In this document: positions 12,188 through 16,434 of the stretch, one piece after another
How the letters are laid out: each line of letters opens with the position of its first letter
How positions within the stretch are numbered: the first letter of the stretch is position 1
Assembly (NCBI GenBank): GCA_903921455.1
Contig: CAIXPZ010000135.1
Span: forward strand, 1 to 16,434
Length of the DNA: 16,434 nt
Source of the DNA: an uncultured Verrucomicrobia subdivision 3 bacterium
GTDB taxonomy: Bacteria; Verrucomicrobiota; Verrucomicrobiae; Limisphaerales; UBA11358
Direction: 5' to 3'
Position numbers and translations under genes: made by a program
Notes under the pieces: model-generated
What the model was told of the DNA's origin: nothing
The model's input: the letters and a program-made list of their open reading frames with translations, nothing else
Database searches by the model: none

Positions 12188-14128
12188 ATGAATTTCCAGC
12201 CACTCAACTTGCTTATGAAAGAAATCTGCTTGAGTTCAGGGCGCAGGCTGTTTCCCCAATGCCTCTTGCCGGTGGTGGCAGCGGGTTGCTTGGATGGATT
12301 GATGGTGCAGGCGCAAACCTCAACGCCGCTCAAGTCGTTTGGGTTCTCCAGCCTTTCCGGAGTCAACCCGCGCTCGGCGCTCATCGAGGGAGATGACGGG
12401 GCGCTATACGGGACGACTGAATACGGCGGGGTTCAAGACCTCGGAACCGTATTTAAGGTGGCCAAGACGGGCACCAACTATTCGGTGTTAAAAAGTTTCT
12501 CCGGCGGCGATGGTGATGGGGCGCGGCCTTACGCGGGTTTGCTGAAAGCAAGCAACGGGTTTTTGTATGGCACCACCGGTTACGGCGGCAGCAACGAAAT
12601 GGGAACCGTGTTCCGGCTAACGCAGGATGGAAACAATTATGAGGTGCTGAAAATCTTTTCGACAAATACAGTGGATGGTCGGAATCCCCGCGCCGGCTTA
12701 ATGCAAGGCAGTGACGGGCTGATTTACGGCACGACTTACAGTGGCGGCAGCAGCAACGCTGGGACCGTGTTTTGCCTGGATACGAATGGCGACAACTTTG
12801 CGGTAATCAAGAGCTTCACCGGACGGACCAACGATGGCGGAAAACCTTTCGGGACACTGGTTGAAGGAACAAATGGGGCTTTATGGGGAACGACTTTCAT
12901 CGGCGGCCTCAGTAATCGCGGAACGGTATTCATGCTCAATAAAAATGGGTCGGGATTTTATGTCCCGAAGAGTTTTAAGGGAGTTTTGGGGGATGGCCAG
13001 TTTCCGCAAGCAAGCCTGAATCTGGGCAGCGATAAACTGCTTTACGGCAGCACCCGTTCAGGTGGCGCCAGCAATTGGGGGACGATTTTTAGATTGGGCC
13101 AAAACGGTAGCAATTACATCGTGGTGGGAACTTTTACGGATTCGGTCGGCGGGATGCATCCCCATGGGTCCATGGTGGAGGGCAGTGATGGGGCCATGTA
13201 TGGCACAACTTACCAAGGGGGGACGAGCAACTATGGGGCGGTTTTTAAAATCAACAAGGATGGCAGCGGCGGGCTATCGATAGTGACCAATTTTCTCGGG
13301 GCGTATGGCGGCGGGATAAATCCGGAAGCGGGTTTGCTGAAGGCCAGCGATGGAGCGTTTTATGGCACAACCTATCGCGGCGGGGCGAATAAATACGGCA
13401 CGCTATTTAAGCTGACCCAGGACGGCACGCTGTTTTCCGACCTGCGCGACTTCAGTTTGAGCGGGGGCGATGGCAGCTTTCCCGACGGCGTATTTCAGGC
13501 AAGTGATGGGTTGCTTTACGGCATCGCCGAAGGCGGCGGCAGCTTTGATATGGGAGCGGTATTCAAAATGAATGTCGATGGCAGCAATCCGGTTGTTTTG
13601 CACCATTTCAATCCCACGAACGCCGATGGCTGCTTTCCTACCATGTTGCGGGAGAGCACCGGGGGCTGGCTATTGGGAACAACCTATTCCGGTGGCGATA
13701 GCAATCTGGGAACGGTTTTCAAGTTGGATAAAAATGGCGACAACTATCAGATATTAAGAAGCTTTAGCGGGGCTGGTGGCGATGGCGCGAACCCCTATTT
13801 CCTCACGGCTGCGGCTGACGACCGAATCTATGGCACCACCTTCAAGGGCGGAACGAACAATAATGGCGTGATTTTTGGAATGAATCCGGACGCCAGCGGT
13901 TACTCCGTCTTGCGGATATTCAGAGGTTACACGACTGGCGATGGTGCTAATCCCGGCGCGGGCTTGCTTGTTGCCACCGACGGGTATTTGTATGGGATCA
14001 CGGAGTGGGGAGGAACCAATTCGTCAAATCCTGGAACCATTATGGCTCAGGCATTGACGTCTCCGGTTGGGGTAACAAGGACTCCGCCTGCCGCCATCTT
14101 GTCGTCGGTTCAGGTGGCTGCTCTTTGA
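12188..14128 (+). CDS. Exported GloVer-repeat protein (11 repeats)
   Basis: The product has 646 residues from ATG 12188; the ATG at 12215 is an equally possible start (residue 10). A signal-like stretch (CLLPVVAAGCLDGLMVQAQ) precedes the mature part. The rest is 11 repeats of about 54 residues, each with the form LYGTT--GG----GTVFKL---G----VL--F. YGTT or its variants appear in turn as ALYGTT, FLYGTT, LIYGTT, ALWGTT, LLYGST, AMYGTT, AFYGTT, LLYGIA, WLLGTT, RIYGTT and YLYGIT. This matches the 'GloVer' tandem repeat found in extracellular proteins of Verrucomicrobia, Planctomycetes and Bacteroidetes, probably a beta-propeller-like fold. No catalytic motif is seen. The C-terminus ends only about 30 residues after the last repeat with no anchor domain I recognise, so it may be truncated. 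Next to it lies a relic of gltX. Confidence 0.88.
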   Translation: MNFQPLNLLMKEICLSSGRRLFPQCLLPVVAAGCLDGLMVQAQTSTPLKSFGFSSLSGVNPRSALIEGDDGALYGTTEYGGVQDLGTVFKVAKTGTNYSVLKSFSGGDGDGARPYAGLLKASNGFLYGTTGYGGSNEMGTVFRLTQDGNNYEVLKIFSTNTVDGRNPRAGLMQGSDGLIYGTTYSGGSSNAGTVFCLDTNGDNFAVIKSFTGRTNDGGKPFGTLVEGTNGALWGTTFIGGLSNRGTVFMLNKNGSGFYVPKSFKGVLGDGQFPQASLNLGSDKLLYGSTRSGGASNWGTIFRLGQNGSNYIVVGTFTDSVGGMHPHGSMVEGSDGAMYGTTYQGGTSNYGAVFKINKDGSGGLSIVTNFLGAYGGGINPEAGLLKASDGAFYGTTYRGGANKYGTLFKLTQDGTLFSDLRDFSLSGGDGSFPDGVFQASDGLLYGIAEGGGSFDMGAVFKMNVDGSNPVVLHHFNPTNADGCFPTMLRESTGGWLLGTTYSGGDSNLGTVFKLDKNGDNYQILRSFSGAGGDGANPYFLTAAADDRIYGTTFKGGTNNNGVIFGMNPDASGYSVLRIFRGYTTGDGANPGAGLLVATDGYLYGITEWGGTNSSNPGTIMAQALTSPVGVTRTPPAAILSSVQVAAL

Positions 14129-14175
14129 GGCCGGTCCGGCGGGTTGGCCGGCGGGTCGGCGGTTTAACAGGTAAA

Positions 14176-14261
14176 CTAAAATCCTGCCAGCGCCTTCTCG
14201 ATCCTCGCCAGGACGCGTTCTTTGCCGAGGATTTGGAGCAGGGGGATGCGGCTCGGTCTGG
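14176..14261 (-). pseudogene. gltX: Relic of the gltX 3' end
   Basis: On the - strand a short open stretch ends LLQILGKERVLARIEKALAGF followed by TAG (14176-14178). It is the counterpart of LLQVLGKERVLARIEKALKDRL at the end of the intact gltX (15900). The DNA match is 52 of 54 bases (14189-14242 against 15916-15969). Weaker similarity goes on to about 14261 (PSRIP against PSLYH), after which it is lost. The differences are silent or conservative (CAA/CAG and ATC/GTC), so this piece once coded. The relic has its own last residues (AGF in place of KDRL) and is presumably an older or foreign gltX tail left when the WD40 gene was placed at the end of gltX. Confidence 0.7.
14189..14242 (+). repeat. 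54-bp direct repeat, distal copy
   Basis: This copy matches 15916-15969 with only two differences, at 14232 and 14233 (TT in place of CC). The two copies are 1,727 bp apart, in the same orientation, and flank the WD40 gene. The sequence corresponds to the coding DNA for the GltX C-terminus. Confidence 0.8.
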
Positions 14262-14301
14262 TTTATCGGATCGCTTTAGGCCGGGTAACTTTGGGTGCAG
14301 G

Positions 14302-15903
14302 TTAATTGCGAAAATCCCAGATTTGAACCAAGCGGGTTTCGGTCACCGTCTGGAGCGACTTGGAATCGGCACCGAAAGTTGCCGCCTTCACTTCGGCAGA
14401 AAATTCAATGGGTTTCACCAGCATCTGGCCGGTGGTGGTGCTCCAGATTCGGGCGACCTTCCCGCCGGACGTGAACAGATACTGTCCGTCCGGGCTGAAC
14501 GCCGCGAGCGGCTCCTCGGCTTCGGGATTGGCAAAGACGGCGAGGAGTTTTCCATTGGTGCTGTCCCAGATGCGGGCCTCGTTGTCCAGGCACGTCGTCA
14601 CAAAGCGCCGGCCATCCGGGAGGAATTTGGCGGTGAACACGGAAAAATGATGATGCAGCGGCTTGGTGAGAGGCTTGCCGGTTTGAGCATCCCAGACGCG
14701 CGCGCATCGCTCATCGGCTCCGGCCGTCGTCACCACCCGTTTTGAATCCGGGGAAAAGACCATGGCAAAAATCTTATCGTTATGATCTATCGAATTGGTC
14801 CGGCGGGTGCCGGTTTCAACATCCCACAGCCAGTAAGGGCCCCGTCCATCCAGCAGCGTCCGGCCATCGGGGCTGAACACCGTCCAGGCGCCCGAGCCGG
14901 AATGGAATTCCCGCCAGCTTTCTTCGCAGGTTTTGAATGGCTTCCCCACTTTTCGCCCGGTCCGCACGTCCCAGACCGTAGCCAACGAATTGCTGGTGAT
15001 GCCGCATAGGCGGGAGCTATCAGCGGAAAAAAACATTTCCATCAGCAATTCATCGCACTTGATGGGATCGTTCAAGGGCCGGCCGTCTTTCATCTGCCAG
15101 AACCGCATCAGGCCATCCTCGGCGGTCGTCGCCAGCAACTGGCTGTCCGGGCTGATTTGGCATTCGGACACCTTCGCCGGATGCTGGAGCGGGGCGCCCA
15201 CCGGCTGGCAGGTCATCGCCTCCAGCAGTTGAAGTTTTTTTTCATTCGCGCGCACCACGATCCGGCTACCGTCGGCGCTCAATCGCGGAAAGATCGATCC
15301 ATCTTCAGGATCATGGGGCGAGGTGCCGTCCGAAAGGGCGATCATCAGGTTCGTTTGCCCGGAATTTTCCAGCGGCATCAGTTCACAACCCTTCTTCAAA
15401 ACAAACGACCGAACCAGAGACAACTTATACTCGCTGTTCTTCGCCACCAGCCACGGACTCCCCGTGGCGGGGCCCGCGGACGCTTTCCGCGCCTGCCCGT
15501 TTCCCGTGAGAGGTTTGCCTAAACTCTTGGCCAATTCGGTGTCGGGATAATCCGTCGCCAGCTGACGCAGCAATTTTGCCCCCGTCGCGCGGTCGTCCAG
15601 CACGCCCGACAGAAAATTCTCCTCCGCATAAAGAATCTGCGCCACCGCCTTGGTTTTTTCGCCCTGATGCTTCGCCAGCAAATCCTCGAAGCCCTGGAGA
15701 TAGCCGACCAGGTCCGATACTTTCGTTTTTCCCGCCTTCAGGCCGTTTTTTGAACTTATGACCAACGCCCGCAATTCGGGATCAATCATTTTTGCGACTA
15801 GCTTGCCATCCGCCGTTCGGAAATCGGGATCGTCAGCAAGATTAGTTTGCGCCTGCAGTGTGCAAGCCAAAGCCAGGCCGACGAGGGAAAAAAATGCTTT
15901 CAC
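14302..15903 (-). CDS. Exported WD40-repeat protein
   Basis: The product is 533 residues from GTG 15901-15903. The GTG shares two bases with the gltX TGA (GTGA), so translation is probably coupled to gltX. A signal peptide (VKAFFSLVGLALACTLQA) is followed by a helical region (about 30-135: GFEDLLAKH, AVAQILYAEENFL, GAKLLRQLATDYPD) resembling tetratricopeptide-like pairs. From about residue 200 there are 7-8 WD40 blades with repeated FSPDG or SPDS and WD/WQ ends (LMRFWQ, ATVWDVRTG, WLWDVETG, ARVWDAQTG, ARIWDSTNG, ARIWSTTTG, VQIWDF). WD40 propellers are binding platforms without own catalysis. It is probably periplasmic. It lies exactly between the two gltX tail copies. Confidence 0.9.
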   Translation of the reverse strand: MKAFFSLVGLALACTLQAQTNLADDPDFRTADGKLVAKMIDPELRALVISSKNGLKAGKTKVSDLVGYLQGFEDLLAKHQGEKTKAVAQILYAEENFLSGVLDDRATGAKLLRQLATDYPDTELAKSLGKPLTGNGQARKASAGPATGSPWLVAKNSEYKLSLVRSFVLKKGCELMPLENSGQTNLMIALSDGTSPHDPEDGSIFPRLSADGSRIVVRANEKKLQLLEAMTCQPVGAPLQHPAKVSECQISPDSQLLATTAEDGLMRFWQMKDGRPLNDPIKCDELLMEMFFSADSSRLCGITSNSLATVWDVRTGRKVGKPFKTCEESWREFHSGSGAWTVFSPDGRTLLDGRGPYWLWDVETGTRRTNSIDHNDKIFAMVFSPDSKRVVTTAGADERCARVWDAQTGKPLTKPLHHHFSVFTAKFLPDGRRFVTTCLDNEARIWDSTNGKLLAVFANPEAEEPLAAFSPDGQYLFTSGGKVARIWSTTTGQMLVKPIEFSAEVKAATFGADSKSLQTVTETRLVQIWDFRN

Positions 15904-16434
15904 AATCTGTCTTTGAGCGCCTTCTCGATCCTCGCCAGGACGCGTTCTTTGCCGAGGACCTGGAGCAGGTGATAGAGGCTGGGGCCGGAGGTCTTGCCGG
16001 TCACGGCCAGGCGGCAGGGATGCACCAGCACGCCGGCTTTCACGCCCAGCGTCTTGGCGGTTTCCTTGAGCGCGGCTTCCAGGCTCTCGGCGTTGAAGGC
16101 GGGCGCGTGGGTGAAGGCATCCCGGAGTTTTTCCAAACGGGGTTTGTTCTCGGGCACAAAATCTTTCTGGGCGGCCTCGGCGTCGTAGGCAATGGTGTCG
16201 GTGAAATAAAAGCCGGCGTAGGCGGGGAGCTCGCTGAAGGTCTTGAATTTGCCTTTGCAGGTGTCGAGGGCGGCTTTGACGTAGCCGAGCGGAAACTGGT
16301 TGGTGTCCACGCCGGCCTTGGCGAAGGTGTGGACGGCGAGTTCGTAAAAGCGGTCGGGGGCGAGTTCGCGGGCGTATTCGCCCTGGAGCCAGGTGAGCTT
16401 CTCGTAATCGAACCGGGCGTTGTGCCGGAGGATC
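15900..16434 (-). CDS. gltX: Glutamate--tRNA ligase, C-terminal part (5' end beyond the window)
   Basis: 177 residues of the C-terminus are present, running out of the window at 16434. The visible part is the anticodon-binding, all-helical domain: the start reads RHNARFDYEKLTWLQGEYARE, then FYFTD, then LGVKAGVLVHPCRLAVTGKTSGPSLYHLLQVLGKERVLARIEKALKDRL. The stretches FDYEKLTWL, LVHP-RLAVTGK--GPSLYHLL and LGKERVLARI are typical of bacterial GltX, which charges tRNA-Glu (and in many bacteria tRNA-Gln) with glutamate. About 300 N-terminal residues, with the ATP-binding HIGH and KMSKS sites, are outside. It is a housekeeping gene. Its last 54 bases are repeated 1.7 kb away, and its stop codon overlaps the start of the WD40 gene. 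Confidence 0.93.
   Translation of the reverse strand, partial: ILRHNARFDYEKLTWLQGEYARELAPDRFYELAVHTFAKAGVDTNQFPLGYVKAALDTCKGKFKTFSELPAYAGFYFTDTIAYDAEAAQKDFVPENKPRLEKLRDAFTHAPAFNAESLEAALKETAKTLGVKAGVLVHPCRLAVTGKTSGPSLYHLLQVLGKERVLARIEKALKDRL
15916..15969 (+). repeat. 54-bp direct repeat, gltX copy
   Basis: This copy lies inside the 3' end of gltX, with 52 of 54 bases equal to 14189-14242. The gltX reading frame continues through it to its stop, so gltX is intact here. Confidence 0.8.

Noticed and set aside
14005..14745. 246-codon + strand frame after the GloVer gene
   Set aside because: It overlaps the gltX relic and the WD40 gene on the opposite strand and has no motif; it is a shadow frame.

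Overview
The window looks like a piece of chromosome from a member of the Verrucomicrobiota, probably in or near Pedosphaeraceae/Limisphaerales. This is inferred from gene content, not from a marker search. The signs are several short prepilin-like proteins with the [21 protein letters not shown]-terminus and H...DG tail, a ThuA / DUF1080 / Gfo-Idh-MocA sugar operon, a GloVer-repeat protein, a secreted WD40 protein and GC-rich coding DNA with few clear Shine-Dalgarno sites. Nothing was searched against a database.

Bases 1-3930 are an accessory region. Three + strand genes joined by 4-base ATGA overlaps (a coiled-coil peptide, a membrane protein with an internal lipoprotein-type start, and a small basic protein) run head-on into a - strand tyrosine recombinase. 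That recombinase has Gln where the first catalytic Arg is expected. About 1.5 kb with no credible gene follows, full of ordered DNA: two arrays repeating every 10 bp, several GGTAAAG motifs, a 29-bp imperfect direct repeat 686 bp apart, a 14-bp inverted repeat, a 49-base palindrome and tandem hairpins. This is the part of the window most likely to hold something undescribed, possibly the attachment/regulatory region or the remains of a small integrative element.

Bases 3888-7969 are a carbohydrate locus. A - strand operon (Gfo/Idh/MocA oxidoreductase, then an exported DUF1080 3-keto-glycoside hydrolase, then an exported ThuA-like protein, then an intrinsic terminator) diverges from an exported SGNH/GDSL esterase-like hydrolase. 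Together they fit oxidation-assisted cleavage of glycosides plus removal of ester groups.

Bases 7970-10520 hold two related prepilin-like genes that share a promoter-like leader placed almost directly on the ATG, a small membrane-anchored protein coupled to the second, and an AHSA1/SRPBCC protein. Bases 10569-11210 hold two small - strand two-helix membrane proteins. Bases 11463-14128 hold a third, divergent prepilin-like gene and an 11-repeat GloVer protein; this part is visibly less GC-rich than its surroundings.

Bases 14176-16434 hold the 3' part of gltX on the - strand, followed with a GTGA overlap by an exported WD40 protein. A second, diverged copy of the last codons of gltX lies beyond the WD40 gene, so the WD40 gene sits between 54-bp direct repeats of the gltX end, as if a 1.7-kb cassette had been placed at the end of gltX while keeping the reading frame intact.
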